Assembly: GCF_006489205.2 (NCBI RefSeq)
Contig: NZ_VFYR02000004.1
Span: 1 to 64,000 of the forward strand
DNA from: Brevibacterium sp. XM4083
Lineage (GTDB): Bacteria; Actinomycetota; Actinomycetes; Actinomycetales; Brevibacteriaceae
DNA: 64,000 nucleotides
Direction of reading: 5' to 3'
The translations under genes and the position numbers were made by a program. The notes beneath the pieces are model-generated. The model saw only the letters and a list, made by a program, of their open reading frames with translations, did no database searches and had not been told where the DNA came from. This document shows positions 25,713 through 35,070 of this stretch, piece by piece (position 1 is the first letter of the stretch; the number at the start of each line of letters is the position of its first letter).

Positions 25713-26291
25713 TCACTTGTCCTTGCCGGCCTCCGGGTCGATGACCTCGACGGTCTCGTCGGTCTCGACGTTGCCCTCGGCATCCTCGGTGACCTTGACC
25801 TCGTCGACGACGACATCGCCGTCGGCATCCTCGGTGACGGTGACGTCGTCGGAGACGACCTCTTCGTCAGCGGGAGCAGCAGCGGCGGCGGTGGCCTGCT
25901 CGGCCTCCTTGACCGTCGCCTGCTTCGGCGAGTAGGGCTCGAGGACGAGCTCGATGACGGCCATCGGAGCGTTGTCGCCGTTGCGGGGACCGATCTTCGT
26001 GATGCGGGTGTATCCACCCGGACGCTCGGCCATCGTCTCGGCGATCGAGGTGAAGAGCTCGTGGACGATCGACTTGTCGCCGATCTGCGCGAGCACGCGG
26101 CGACGAGCGGCGAGATCGCCCTTCTTCGCAGCGGTGATGAGGCGCTCGGCAACCGGGCGGAGGCGCTTGGCCTTCGTCACGGTCGTCGTGATGCGCTTGT
26201 GCTCGAAGAGCTGGGCTGCCAGGTTGTTGAGCATGAGGCGCTCGTGCGTGGGCGATCCGCCGAGGCGGGGGCCCTTCGTGGGGGTAGGCAT
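25713..26291 (-). CDS. rplQ: 50S ribosomal protein L17 with acidic C-terminal extension
   Basis: The first ~120 residues are canonical L17 ([31 protein letters not shown], then [24 protein letters not shown]). About 65 extra residues follow: an Ala stretch and then an Asp/Glu/Val-rich tail with an internal repeat ([27 protein letters not shown]). The tail is probably disordered and solvent-exposed. It is the last gene of the infA-rpmJ-rpsM-rpsK-rpoA-rplQ operon, 23 bp after rpoA. Confidence 0.96.
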   Translation of the reverse strand: MPTPTKGPRLGGSPTHERLMLNNLAAQLFEHKRITTTVTKAKRLRPVAERLITAAKKGDLAARRRVLAQIGDKSIVHELFTSIAETMAERPGGYTRITKIGPRNGDNAPMAVIELVLEPYSPKQATVKEAEQATAAAAAPADEEVVSDDVTVTEDADGDVVVDEVKVTEDAEGNVETDETVEVIDPEAGKDK

Positions 26292-26314
26292 AGTGAGAAA
26301 CTCCTAGGTCTAGA

Positions 26315-27313
26315 TCAGTACTGTTCGTCTTCGACGTAGGACTGGTCCTCTTCCGCGAGACCGGATTCGAACCCGGCAGGACTGTCCTTGAGGCTGAGAC
26401 CCAGCTCGTTGAGCTTGGCCTTGACCTCGTCGATCGACTTCGAACCAAAGTTGCGGATATCCATGAGGTCGGCTTCGCTGCGAGCAACGAGCTCACCGAC
26501 GGTGTGGATGCCCTCACGCTTGAGGCAGTTGTAGGAGCGCACGGTCAGGTCGAGGTCCTCGATCGCCAGGGCGAGGTCAGCGGCGAGCGCGGCGTCGACC
26601 GGCGACGGGCCGATCTCGATGCCTTCGGCTTCGACGTTGAGCTCACGGGCGAGTCCGAACAGCTCGACCAGGGTCTTGCCCGCAGACGCGATGGCGTCGC
26701 GCGGGGTCATCGACGGCTTGGTCTCGACATCGAGCACGAGGCGATCGAAGTCGGTGCGCTGCTCGACACGAGTGGCTTCCACCTTGTAGGTGACCTTGAG
26801 AACAGGCGAGTAGATCGAGTCGACCGGGATCCGGCCGATCTCGGCATCCGCGTTCTTGTTCTGCGCGCTCGACACGTAGCCGCGTCCGCGTTCGATGGTG
26901 AGCTCCATGTCCAGACGGCCTTCGCCATTGAGCGTGGCGATGTGGAGGTCGGGGTTGTGGATCTCGACTCCGGCGGGAGCGGAGACATCGGCGGCGGTCA
27001 CGGTGCCAGGGCCCTGCTTGCGCAGGTACGCAACGACAGGCTCGTCGAACTCAGACGACACGACCAGGGACTTGAGGTTGAGGATGAATTCGGTGACATC
27101 CTCCTTCACGCCTGGAACGGTGCTGAACTCGTGGAGCACTCCGTCGATCCGAATGGAGGTGACGGCGGCTCCCGGAATCGACGACAGCAGAGTGCGACGA
27201 AGCGAGTTGCCGAGAGTGTATCCGAAGCCCGGCTCGAGGGGTTCGATGGCGAACCGCGAGCGGTTATCGGAGACGACTTCTTCCGTGAGTGTTGGGCGCT
27301 GTGCAATGAGCAC
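26315..27313 (-). CDS. rpoA: RNA polymerase alpha subunit
   Basis: This 332-residue protein has the alpha N-terminal assembly domain ([34 protein letters not shown]) and the C-terminal DNA/activator-binding domain ([45 protein letters not shown]). A GTG start at 27313 is preceded by AAAGGAAG. A 161-nt gap with a hairpin separates it from rpsK. The gene rpsD, which sits here in mycobacteria, is absent, as in Streptomyces-type orders. Confidence 0.98.
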   Translation of the reverse strand: MLIAQRPTLTEEVVSDNRSRFAIEPLEPGFGYTLGNSLRRTLLSSIPGAAVTSIRIDGVLHEFSTVPGVKEDVTEFILNLKSLVVSSEFDEPVVAYLRKQGPGTVTAADVSAPAGVEIHNPDLHIATLNGEGRLDMELTIERGRGYVSSAQNKNADAEIGRIPVDSIYSPVLKVTYKVEATRVEQRTDFDRLVLDVETKPSMTPRDAIASAGKTLVELFGLARELNVEAEGIEIGPSPVDAALAADLALAIEDLDLTVRSYNCLKREGIHTVGELVARSEADLMDIRNFGSKSIDEVKAKLNELGLSLKDSPAGFESGLAEEDQSYVEDEQY

Positions 27314-27362
27314 GTGGGCTTCCTTTCAGCGAACATCCGCTATATGACGTTCGCACTGCACG

Positions 27363-27385
27363 TCATGACCGCTTGAGGGTCATGA
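27363..27385. promoter_or_regulatory. Hairpin in the rpsK-rpoA spacer
   Basis: TCATGACC (27363-27370) pairs with GGTCATGA (27378-27385) around 7 nt, about 50 nt before the rpoA start. It may be a processing site or partial terminator that adjusts rpoA output. Confidence 0.45.
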
Positions 27386-27474
27386 AGAACGGTTCGGTTT
27401 TATGCAAAGAATCCGCATCGCCGCGGGTGGCGGGCCGGTCGGCCCGTCACCTGCGGTGAGTGTCACGGAAAGGG

Positions 27475-27879
27475 TCAGCCGCGGCGGCGCTTGGGCGGAC
27501 GGCAGCCGTTGAACGGAACCGGGGTGACATCCTGGATGGTGCCCAGTTCCAGACCGGCGGCCTGGAGGGAGCGGATCGCGGTTTCGCGGCCCGAGCCCGG
27601 TCCCTTGACGAACACGTCGACCTTCTTCAGGCCGTGTTCCTGTGCGCGGCGGGCAGCGGACTCCGCAGCCATCTGAGCGGCGTAGGGAGTCGACTTGCGC
27701 GAGCCCTTGAAGCCGACCTCACCGGAGGAGGCCCAGGAGATGACAGCACCGGTCGGATCGGTGATCGACACGATGGTGTTGTTGAAGGTGGACTTGATGT
27801 GAGCCTGGCCGGCAACGATATTCTTCTTGATCTTGCGGCGAGGCTTGCGCGCTGAAGCGGCGCGTGACTTGGGAGGCAT
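27475..27879 (-). CDS. rpsK: 30S ribosomal protein S11
   Basis: This 134-residue S11 has INK motifs [47 protein letters not shown] and the C-terminal [12 protein letters not shown]11 is part of the platform of the small subunit and contacts mRNA near the E site. An Arg/Lys-rich N-terminus ([15 protein letters not shown]) is usual for Actinobacteria. Confidence 0.98.
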   Translation of the reverse strand: MPPKSRAASARKPRRKIKKNIVAGQAHIKSTFNNTIVSITDPTGAVISWASSGEVGFKGSRKSTPYAAQMAAESAARRAQEHGLKKVDVFVKGPGSGRETAIRSLQAAGLELGTIQDVTPVPFNGCRPPKRRRG

Positions 27880-27930
27880 ATGTTTTACTCCTGATCGAGG
27901 TGGTTGACGCCGGTCAACCGGGTGAGCATG

Positions 27931-28299
27931 TTACTTCTTCTTACCGGCCACGGTGCGCTTCGGTCCCTTGCGGGTGCGCGCATTCGTCTTGGTCCGCTGT
28001 CCGCGAACCGGGAGACCGCGGCGGTGGCGCAGGCCTTCGTAGCTGCCGATCTCGACCTTGCGGCGGATGTCGGCGGCAACCTCACGACGGAGGTCGCCCT
28101 CAACCTGGAACGTGCCCTCGATGTAGTCACGCAGCTGCACGAGCTCCGCGTCAGTCAGGTCCTTCACACGGGTGTCCGGGCTGATGCCGGTTTCCGTGAG
28201 GGTCTGGCGCGCACGGGTGCGGCCCACACCATAGATGTATGTCAGGGCGACTTCCACGCGCTTTTCACGCGGAATGTCGACTCCGGCAAGACGTGCCAT
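27931..28299 (-). CDS. rpsM: 30S ribosomal protein S13
   Basis: This 122-residue S13 starts [30 protein letters not shown] and ends in the basic tail [21 protein letters not shown] that reaches the P-site tRNA. It is 51 nt upstream of rpsK in the same operon. Confidence 0.98.
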   Translation of the reverse strand: MARLAGVDIPREKRVEVALTYIYGVGRTRARQTLTETGISPDTRVKDLTDAELVQLRDYIEGTFQVEGDLRREVAADIRRKVEIGSYEGLRHRRGLPVRGQRTKTNARTRKGPKRTVAGKKK

Positions 28300-28402
28300 A
28301 GGTTCTTACTCCTGTAATGATGTTTCGGAGGTGCTGATGCAGACCTGTCCTCGGGTTGTCACCTCAAGGTCCTCGGCCCCCGACCGAAGGTATCGTCCTG
28401 CT

Positions 28403-28476
28403 CGGCGCTCAGGCGCCGCGCAGGGGGCGAGGTCTGCGTGGGTGTGGTGCTGCGTGAAGTCCCGGTGCGGGACTTC
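28403..28476 (-). promoter_or_regulatory. Two small hairpins in the 195-nt rpmJ-rpsM gap
   Basis: CGGCGC-TCAG-GCGCCG (28403-28418) and GAAGTCCC-GGTGC-GGGACTTC (28456-28476) are perfect stems of 6 and 8 bp. Neither is followed by a T-run on the minus strand. They might mark RNA processing between rpmJ and rpsM. Confidence 0.35.
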
Positions 28477-28494
28477 GTCTGCTCGAAGAGCTGC

Positions 28495-28608
28495 TCAGCC
28501 CTGACGCTGCTTGTGGCGCGGGTTGGAGCAGATCACCATGACTCGACCGTGGCGGCGGGTCACCTGGCACTTCTCGCAGATCTTCTTGACGCTGGGCTTA
28601 ACCTTCAT
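28495..28608 (-). CDS. rpmJ: 50S ribosomal protein L36, zinc-binding form
   Basis: This 37-residue protein translates as [14 protein letters not shown], then [20 protein letters not shown], then RQG. The four zinc ligands Cys11, Cys14, Cys27 and His32 are all present, so it is the zinc-dependent (C+) version. It lies 64 bp after infA. Confidence 0.97.
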   Translation of the reverse strand: MKVKPSVKKICEKCQVTRRHGRVMVICSNPRHKQRQG

Positions 28609-28672
28609 CGTTTTTCCTTCTCTCGGCCGGTCTCCCCGGGTGAGGGAGTCCGGCGCGAATGATCGAAGATCC

Positions 28673-28894
28673 TTACTTGTAGCGGTAGACGATTCGTCCG
28701 CGCGAGAGATCGTAAGGAGAGAGCTCCACGATGACTCGGTCCTCGGGCAGGATGCGGATGTAGTGCTGACGCATCTTCCCTGAGATGTGTGCGAGCACCT
28801 TGTGCCCGTTGCTCAGCTCGACCCGGAACGATGCGTTCGGGAGAGCCTCGACGACGGTGCCCTCGATCTCAATGACCCCTTCTTTTTTGGCCAT
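28673..28894 (-). CDS. infA: Translation initiation factor IF-1
   Basis: This 73-residue OB-fold protein starts [20 protein letters not shown] and ends RGRIVYRYK. It binds the ribosomal A site during initiation. ATG 28894 is the family start. It is the first gene of the alpha operon, with a leader of about 170 nt. Confidence 0.97.
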   Translation of the reverse strand: MAKKEGVIEIEGTVVEALPNASFRVELSNGHKVLAHISGKMRQHYIRILPEDRVIVELSPYDLSRGRIVYRYK

Positions 28895-29056
28895 ATCGTT
28901 CGCTAACCTCGTATTCCCGCGAATCCTTCGCGTTCGACGTAATCGTCGATCGCCGATGAACACCGGCGATCCCATCGGCCGATTCGGACCCGACTTTCCC
29001 ACATGAAAAGTTGTGGATGGCGTGACGCCGCCCACAACCGGGAATGGGTGAGTTGA

Positions 29057-29194
29057 GTGAGAACAGACCAATCATCTACTCTACACGACGATGCGAAGAT
29101 CTTCCAGGCGGTCCTGGATTCCGGGCGTGAGTTCCCCTACAATCCCGACCCCGGCACCGAGGCGGCCGCTGGCTCCCCGGCATTACCGCGGTGA
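29057..29194 (+). CDS. Possible small ORF opposite the infA leader
   Basis: A 45-codon GTG-started reading frame gives a peptide that includes [20 protein letters not shown] and [16 protein letters not shown]. From about 29083 on, codon third positions are strongly G/C, as in the true genes here. No clear ribosome-binding site or homologue is recognised. It could be a small protein, a gene remnant or chance. It overlaps the proposed infA promoter on the other strand. Confidence 0.25.
   Translation: MRTDQSSTLHDDAKIFQAVLDSGREFPYNPDPGTEAAAGSPALPR
29078..29083 (-). promoter_or_regulatory. Candidate -10 of the infA operon
   Basis: Minus strand TAGAGT in GTGTAGAGTAGATGA closely matches the elements at 214-209 and 324-319. 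The implied leader is about 175 nt and holds the stem GATCGCCG/CGGCGATC (28948-28971). The -35 (TGGAAG) is poor. Between 28895 and 29056 nothing else is recognised. Confidence 0.35.
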
Positions 29195-29203
29195 CCGCCC
29201 GGC

Positions 29204-30532
29204 TCACATGTGCGCGCGAGCCCCGTATCCGGTGCGCAGACCGACGACGACGGCGACCGCGAGGACGAGGCCGCCGAGCACGGTGATCCACGCGAATCCC
29301 CCGAGCGCGAGCAGCGGACCGGCGCAGGCCGCGACGGCAGCGGCGCCGAGGTTCATCCCGGCGTCCGAGAGACCCTGGACCTCGATCCTGTGCGCCTCGT
29401 CGGTGTCCTGCGTCAGCAGCGTCGACCCGGCGATGAGACACGCCGACCAGCCGAGGCCGAGAACGAAGAGGGCGATCGAGATCCGGGCGAACGACGACTC
29501 GCCCGCGGCATCGATGAACCCGAGGACGAGGGCGAGCGCGAAGAGCCCCTGACCGAGCGCGATGACCCGTCCCGGCGAGAAGCGGTCGGTGAGGTAGCCG
29601 AAGACCGGGGAGAGACCGTACATCCCGAAGATGTGCCCGGCGATCGTCACCCCGATGACGCCGAGGCCGAACCCCTGATGGTCCATGTGCACCGGCGTCA
29701 TCACCATCGTCGAGACCATGATCATGTGCCCGGTGACGACGGAGAGCAGGCCGAAGAGGGCACCCGGGGACCGGCGCACGGCACGCCAGGCCCCGCCTCG
29801 GCGGGATGATTCCATCACCGAGGCGGCGGTGCGGACATCGCCGACGGACCCCTGCGCCGTATCGGTCTCCGCCGCGGATCCGCCCACCGTCGCGTCAGAG
29901 TGCGGGGAGGCCACTGATGCGGTGACTTCCGCGGGTGCGTCCTGCGCGGGGGTGCGGAGGAACATCACGCAGACGAAGGAGAGGAGGTAGCCCGCGACGG
30001 CGATGAGGAAGGGTCCGGCGAAGGGGTCGATGCCGAGCGCCTCCCCCAGCTTGGCCCCGGGTTCGGCGAGGTTGGGGCCGACGACGGACCCCACGGTCGT
30101 CGCCCACACGACGAGCGACATCGCCCGCCCCTTGAGGTTCGCGGGGGCGGCATCGGTCGCCGCGTACCGACTCTGCAACCCCGCTGCGGTCGCGGAGCCG
30201 AAGCAGCCCATGCCGATGAAGAAGAGGAGGGAGATGCCGGCGAGGATCGCCGCGACGATGAGCAGCGCCCCGATGAGGGCGAGTCCGTAGCCGACGCCGA
30301 GCGCCCACCGCCGATTCCGTGCGGCGGCGAGTCGGGCCAGGGGCAGGGCGAGGAGTCCGGCGCCGAGGATCGACGCCGTCTGCGCGAAGCCGGCGAGCTC
30401 GGTGCGGCCGGTCAGCCTCTCGGCGAGGATCCCGCCGACGGCGAAGCCCGTGGCCACGCCGATGCCGGCGAACAGCTGCGCGAGGCTGAGCGCCCACTGG
30501 TTGTGTCGGAATGTCCGTCCCGTCGTTCTCAC
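29204..30532 (-). CDS. MFS transporter
   Basis: This is a ~442-residue major facilitator with two six-helix halves, split by a hydrophilic loop of ~60 residues (PAQDAPAEVTASVASPHSDATV region). The pattern (FGYLTDRFSPGRVIALGQG after helix 8, MSLVVWATTVGSVVGPNLAEP in helix 5) resembles drug- or metabolite-exporting DHA1-type carriers. The substrate is unknown. GTG 30532 is the likely start; a TTG at 30577 is an alternative. Both have weak ribosome-binding sites. It sits between infA and an LPXTG peptidase in an accessory block. Confidence 0.82.
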   Translation of the reverse strand: MRTTGRTFRHNQWALSLAQLFAGIGVATGFAVGGILAERLTGRTELAGFAQTASILGAGLLALPLARLAAARNRRWALGVGYGLALIGALLIVAAILAGISLLFFIGMGCFGSATAAGLQSRYAATDAAPANLKGRAMSLVVWATTVGSVVGPNLAEPGAKLGEALGIDPFAGPFLIAVAGYLLSFVCVMFLRTPAQDAPAEVTASVASPHSDATVGGSAAETDTAQGSVGDVRTAASVMESSRRGGAWRAVRRSPGALFGLLSVVTGHMIMVSTMVMTPVHMDHQGFGLGVIGVTIAGHIFGMYGLSPVFGYLTDRFSPGRVIALGQGLFALALVLGFIDAAGESSFARISIALFVLGLGWSACLIAGSTLLTQDTDEAHRIEVQGLSDAGMNLGAAAVAACAGPLLALGGFAWITVLGGLVLAVAVVVGLRTGYGARAHM

Positions 30533-30683
30533 TCCCTGACCTGCCTGTGCGCCGCCGATCGCACCGCGTCGTCGCAACGCTTCCTCGGCCTCGCCACATC
30601 GCTGTGCCGGGCGCGCCCGTGCTCTGCCTCGATGCTAGCCGACGCCGACGCGGCCGGGAGCGCACTCCCGGCCGCGTTCATGG

Positions 30684-33671
30684 TCAGTGCCGTGGCTTCC
30701 GGACCTTCGCGGCTCGGTAGACGAGCCCGCCGGCGGTGAGCAGGGCGAGCGCTCCGGCGAGCAGCGCCCAGATGTCGGCACCGGTGCGCGGCAGACTGCC
30801 GCCGCCACCGTCACCGCCGCCGGCTGAGCCGCCGCCGGGGGCGTCACCGCCGCCCTTCGGGTCGTCCCCGGCGGCACTGCCGCCGCCGCCGGAGCCGGCA
30901 CCGTCGCTGTCCTTGCCGCCGTCATCGCCCTTGCCGTCGTCACCGGTCACGGTCAGCGTCGTGTTCGCCGCCGTCTTGCCGCTCTCATCGAGCAGCTGGA
31001 CGACATAGGTGCCCGGCTTCGCGTCCCGCGGAACGGTGATCCGGCCGACAGCGTTGCCGCCGTTGTCGGTCGTCAGCGTCCCGAGGCTGCCTCCGGTCTC
31101 GAAGGCGACGGTGTACCTCGCCTCTGAGGCCTGATGCTTCACCGTCGCATCGAGGCTCTCCCCGGCCGCTGCGGTGTCCTGCGACAGGGAGAAGTCCTCG
31201 GCGCGGAACGTGTCCATCCGGCACCGGTTGGGCAGAGTGATCGTCTCACCGCGGTCGTCGACGGCCGTGTCGGGCGTCGGCAGCTTGGGTCCGAAGTCGC
31301 CGACCTCGGGCACCGTGCCCTGGGAGAGGAACGTGTTGACCGTCTCGTCCGTGCACGCCTTGTTCTCATCGCGTGACATGTACGAGGTGTGCGAGGCCCC
31401 GGAGACCGAGAGCAGGCTGCCGTCGATCGTGCGGGCGAGCTTGACTCCCGAGGCGTACGGGGTCGCCGAGTCGTGGGACGTGGAGACGACGAGGATGTTC
31501 GGCACGGCGGTGAGCTTCTCCGGCTTGGGCAGGGTGCCCTTGAACTTCCAGAAGTCGCAGTAGTCGTAGACGCCCGGGGACACCGAGGCGGCCTGGAACG
31601 GACCGGCTTCGTCGTAGCGCTCTGCCAGATCGCGCAGCGCCGCGAGGTCAGGCTTGTCGCCGTAGCTGTTCTCATCCGTGCAGCGGATGTTCGTGAACGC
31701 CTGGAGCATCGGATCGTAGTGGCCGGTCTCATCCCTGGAGTTGTAGTCGTCGGCGAGCCTCATGAGCTCTCCGGCCGACTCCCCCGCCTTGAGTTCGGTG
31801 AGACCGAGGGCGAGCCGCGACCACAGCGTCTCCGAGTAGAGGGCCTGGATGACACCGGTGCGCGCATCGCCGAACGTCACCTCGCGGTCGTCGCCGTCGA
31901 TGCCCGTCGGCAGCGGATTGCCCTCGAGTGAGCGGAGCACTCCCTGCACGGCCGTCGTCAGTTCCTCCCGGTCGGTGATGCCGTCGCCGAGTGCGCACGT
32001 GAACGGCTGGTCCTTGAGCTCGGCCAGGCGGCCCGGGAACTTCAGGTCGGGGTAGGTCTCACCCCAGGTCCTGCCGTCCGCGCCCTTGGCCGAGCAGTCG
32101 AGGGCGAACTGCTCGAAAGTGCCCTGGAAGCCGGCGATCTGGTTGACGGAGTCGTCGGCGTCCTCCTCGGCGTCCTCCTTGGCCACGAGCTTGCCGCTGG
32201 CATCGAGGTACGCCTGCGGGTCGGCGTTGATGTCCTTGAGCGCCTTGTAGGCGGAGACGTTGCCGGGGTCGACGGCGCCGTCGAGGACGAGGCGGCCGAC
32301 GCTGTCACCGAACTTCTGGGCGTAGACGTAGCCCAGTCGGGTGCCGTAGGAGAAGCCGATGAAGTCGAGCTTGTCGTCTCCGCTCGTCGCGCGGATGAGG
32401 TCGAGATCGCCCACGGCATCCCATGTGCCCAGGTGCTTCATGAGGTTCTCCTGGCCGCCTTCGCCGAGGTCGAAGAGCTTGCCGGTGTTCTCGATGCAGT
32501 CGTTGGCGAAGCGCTCGGCCTGATCGTTGAGGATGTCCTCGGCGTTGTCACGGTCCCCCGACCAGGCGTCTTCGGCGCGGTCGGCGTCGATCTGCTCATC
32601 GGTCGAGCACTGGGAGAACGGCATCGAGCCGCCGGTGCCGCGCGGGTCGAAGCCGACGAGGTCGAAGTTCGCGGCGAGGTCGGGTTCGTAGAGCGCGCCG
32701 GCCACGCCGAGCGTCATGCCCGAGCCGCCGGGTCCGCCGGGGTTCCACGCGACGGTGCCCTGGGACGTCGTCTTCTCGAACTTCCCGCCGACCATCTTGC
32801 CCGAGGGCACCTTCATCATCGCGATCGCGACATTGCCCGCAGCCGGATCCTTCGCGTCGATCGGGGCGATGAGGTAACCGCACAGCGGTGCCCGCCCGAT
32901 CCGCTCGGAGTAGTCGGGGTAGCCGAGCTTGCCGCAGTTCTCCGCGCTGAGGTCGACCTTCTGGTTGTAGTACTTCTCGAGCCCGGCGGGAACGCTGCCC
33001 GCACCCGTGCCGCCGCCCTGCGGATCCGGGATGCGGTACGTGCCGTCATCCTGCCCGAAGAGCTCCTTCGCCAGCTGCGGGTAGTACTTGTCGAGCTCCT
33101 CCGCGTTCGGGCTCGGCTCCTGGGTCGGTTCCTCCGTTGCTCCCGGCTCGCTCGGTGCGGACTCGCTCGGTTCCGGTGCGGTGGGGGTCTGGCTGGGAGT
33201 CTCGGTGGGCGCGGCCGAGGGGTCGGCGACGACGGTGAAGTCGTCACTCGTCTTCAGACTGTCCGCGGATTTGACGATGTAGGTGCCGGGAGTCAGCGGC
33301 GCACCGTCGATCTCGGTGTCGACCGTGCCGGTGCCGGCCTCGACGGTGGCCTCGGCCCCGTCGACGGGGTCGTTGCTGGCCGCGTGGACGACGGTGAGCG
33401 TGGTCGGGCCGGACGGATCCCCGGCGACGGTGACGGGGATCGTGAGGTCCGGCGACGCGGTCACCTCGGCGTCGATGCCGAGGGTGATCTCGAGGTCGGT
33501 GTCGGTCGCCGAGTCTGCCGTCGGCGAGGTCTGCTGGGTGGACGCGGGTGACTCCGCGGTGCCTGCGGCGACGGCGGGCAGACTGCCCGCGAACAGCAGT
33601 GAAGCGCCGATGAACGACGCTCCCAGGACACGCGAAGACCCTCTCAATGTGATGTGGGTCATGCTCGCCAT
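30684..33671 (-). CDS. Secreted, sortase-anchored S33 family peptidase (SlpD/tripeptidyl aminopeptidase-like)
   Basis: This 995-residue surface protein starts with a signal peptide (to about AVAAGTAES). It continues with a beta-rich, Ig-like segment (~60-150) and a Pro/Ser/Glu linker (~155-190), then an alpha/beta-hydrolase. The oxyanion/HGGP-like turn is VAWNPGGPGGSG, the nucleophile elbow is FIGFSYGTRLGY (Ser), and SHDSATPY and GASHTSY hold the Asp and His. A TAP-like C-terminal lid follows. A second beta domain (~820-910) and a Gly/Asp linker precede LPRTG (960-964), a hydrophobic helix and KVRKPRH. The protein is therefore expected to be linked to peptidoglycan and to trim peptides outside the cell. 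ATG 33671 or 33662 may start it. Confidence 0.85.
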   Translation of the reverse strand: MASMTHITLRGSSRVLGASFIGASLLFAGSLPAVAAGTAESPASTQQTSPTADSATDTDLEITLGIDAEVTASPDLTIPVTVAGDPSGPTTLTVVHAASNDPVDGAEATVEAGTGTVDTEIDGAPLTPGTYIVKSADSLKTSDDFTVVADPSAAPTETPSQTPTAPEPSESAPSEPGATEEPTQEPSPNAEELDKYYPQLAKELFGQDDGTYRIPDPQGGGTGAGSVPAGLEKYYNQKVDLSAENCGKLGYPDYSERIGRAPLCGYLIAPIDAKDPAAGNVAIAMMKVPSGKMVGGKFEKTTSQGTVAWNPGGPGGSGMTLGVAGALYEPDLAANFDLVGFDPRGTGGSMPFSQCSTDEQIDADRAEDAWSGDRDNAEDILNDQAERFANDCIENTGKLFDLGEGGQENLMKHLGTWDAVGDLDLIRATSGDDKLDFIGFSYGTRLGYVYAQKFGDSVGRLVLDGAVDPGNVSAYKALKDINADPQAYLDASGKLVAKEDAEEDADDSVNQIAGFQGTFEQFALDCSAKGADGRTWGETYPDLKFPGRLAELKDQPFTCALGDGITDREELTTAVQGVLRSLEGNPLPTGIDGDDREVTFGDARTGVIQALYSETLWSRLALGLTELKAGESAGELMRLADDYNSRDETGHYDPMLQAFTNIRCTDENSYGDKPDLAALRDLAERYDEAGPFQAASVSPGVYDYCDFWKFKGTLPKPEKLTAVPNILVVSTSHDSATPYASGVKLARTIDGSLLSVSGASHTSYMSRDENKACTDETVNTFLSQGTVPEVGDFGPKLPTPDTAVDDRGETITLPNRCRMDTFRAEDFSLSQDTAAAGESLDATVKHQASEARYTVAFETGGSLGTLTTDNGGNAVGRITVPRDAKPGTYVVQLLDESGKTAANTTLTVTGDDGKGDDGGKDSDGAGSGGGGSAAGDDPKGGGDAPGGGSAGGGDGGGGSLPRTGADIWALLAGALALLTAGGLVYRAAKVRKPRH

Positions 33672-33873
33672 CGTAACGCACAGATAACGGTCAGCATTTT
33701 TTCATACTCTTCGTTATCATTTCGTGACAAAGATCAGCCCCCGGGCCGTCGTCGCCCTACCGCTGCGACTGTCGTTCCGCCCCGTGACCTCCCATGTCGT
33801 CGAGCCCGAGAGACCGACCGCGGCGACTGCTAGCGTGAGCACAGACACCGCCGCGCACAGGGAAGAGAGCACC

Positions 33874-35037
33874 ATGGACGATCTCGACGCCATCACCGAG
33901 GAATCGCTCGTCGCGAAGGGCGGCCGCAAATGGTCGTCGTTCCCCGGCAGCCTCGGCGCCTTCATCGCCGAGATGGACTTCGGGGTCGCGCCCGTCATCC
34001 GACAGGCGATGACTGAGATCGACGCCCGCGACCTCTACGGCTACGCCCCGGGAAGTCTCGTCGCCGACCTCCGCAGCGCCACCTCGGCGTTCTGCGCCGA
34101 CCGCTACGGCTGGCAGTTCCCCACCGAGCACGTCCACCTCGCCAGCGACGTCCTCGCGGCCTTCATCGGCGTGCTCGAGCATCTCACCCCGGCCGGCACC
34201 CCGATCGTGCTGCCGACCCCGGCGTACATGCCGTTCTTCGACGTCGCCGCGGTCACCGGCCGTGAGCTCATCGAGGTGCCGATGCTGCGGACGGAGACCG
34301 ACTGGCAGGTCGACCTCGACGCCGTGGCCGAAGCGCTCACCCCGGGAGCCACCCTTGTCCTGTGCAACCCGCACAACCCGATCGGGAAGGTCTATTCGCC
34401 CTCCGAGCTGCAGGCGATCGCCGAGGTGGTCGAGGCCGCGGGCGCGCGCGTGTTCTCCGATGAGATCCACGCTCCCCTCGTCTACGATCCCGCCCATCAT
34501 GTGCCCTATGCGAGCCTGAGCGCGGTGACCGCCGGGCACACGGCCACCGCGACCGCCGCGTCGAAGGCCTTCAACATCCCCGGCCTCAAATGCGCCCAGC
34601 TCATCCTCACGAATCCCCACGACCGTGAGACCTGGGCCCGGAAGGGGCACTTCGTCTCCGGTGCGGCCGCGAATCCCGGAATCCTCGCCACGACCGCCGC
34701 CTACTCCCAGGGCGGCGACTGGCTCGCCGAGATCACCGCCTACCTCAAGGGCAACCGCGACGTCCTCACCGATCTGCTCACCTCCGAGCTGCCGAACGCA
34801 GCCTACATCCCGCCCGACGGCACCTACCTCGCGTGGCTCGACCTGCGCGGCTACGGGTTCGAGTCGGGGCTCTCGGCGCACTTCAACGATGCAGCGAAGG
34901 TCGCAGTGACCGAGGGGCGCCTCTGCGGGAAGGTCGGCGCCGGGCACGTCCGGATCAACTTCGCCCTCCCCCGTCCCCTCCTCGAGGAGGCGGTGGGCCG
35001 GCTCGTCACCGCGGTCCGCCGCGGACCGCACGATTGA
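33874..35037 (+). CDS. MalY/PatB-type PLP-dependent C-S lyase or aminotransferase
   Basis: This 387-residue fold-type I PLP enzyme is similar to MalY/PatB cystathionine beta-lyases. Features are the N-terminal GRKWSSFPGSLGAFIAEMDFGVAP (W..M/AEMDF signature), YGYAPGS, CNPHNPIGKVYS, the PLP-contacting SDEIHAPLVYD, the Schiff-base lysine in TAASKAFNIPGLKCAQ, and a C-terminal HVRINFALPRPLLEEA. It likely cleaves cystathionine or cysteine conjugates; transamination is possible. ATG 33874 has GAAGAGAG upstream. It is divergent from the LPXTG peptidase. Confidence 0.87.
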   Translation: MDDLDAITEESLVAKGGRKWSSFPGSLGAFIAEMDFGVAPVIRQAMTEIDARDLYGYAPGSLVADLRSATSAFCADRYGWQFPTEHVHLASDVLAAFIGVLEHLTPAGTPIVLPTPAYMPFFDVAAVTGRELIEVPMLRTETDWQVDLDAVAEALTPGATLVLCNPHNPIGKVYSPSELQAIAEVVEAAGARVFSDEIHAPLVYDPAHHVPYASLSAVTAGHTATATAASKAFNIPGLKCAQLILTNPHDRETWARKGHFVSGAAANPGILATTAAYSQGGDWLAEITAYLKGNRDVLTDLLTSELPNAAYIPPDGTYLAWLDLRGYGFESGLSAHFNDAAKVAVTEGRLCGKVGAGHVRINFALPRPLLEEAVGRLVTAVRRGPHD

Positions 35038-35070
35038 GAACGGAACCTCCGGACAGGCGGCGGGACAGCC

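Noticed and set aside
25225..26152. Reading frames running through the 92-bp array into rplQ
   Set aside because: They arise from the repeat and from the shadow of rplQ, and translate to repeats with no known domain.
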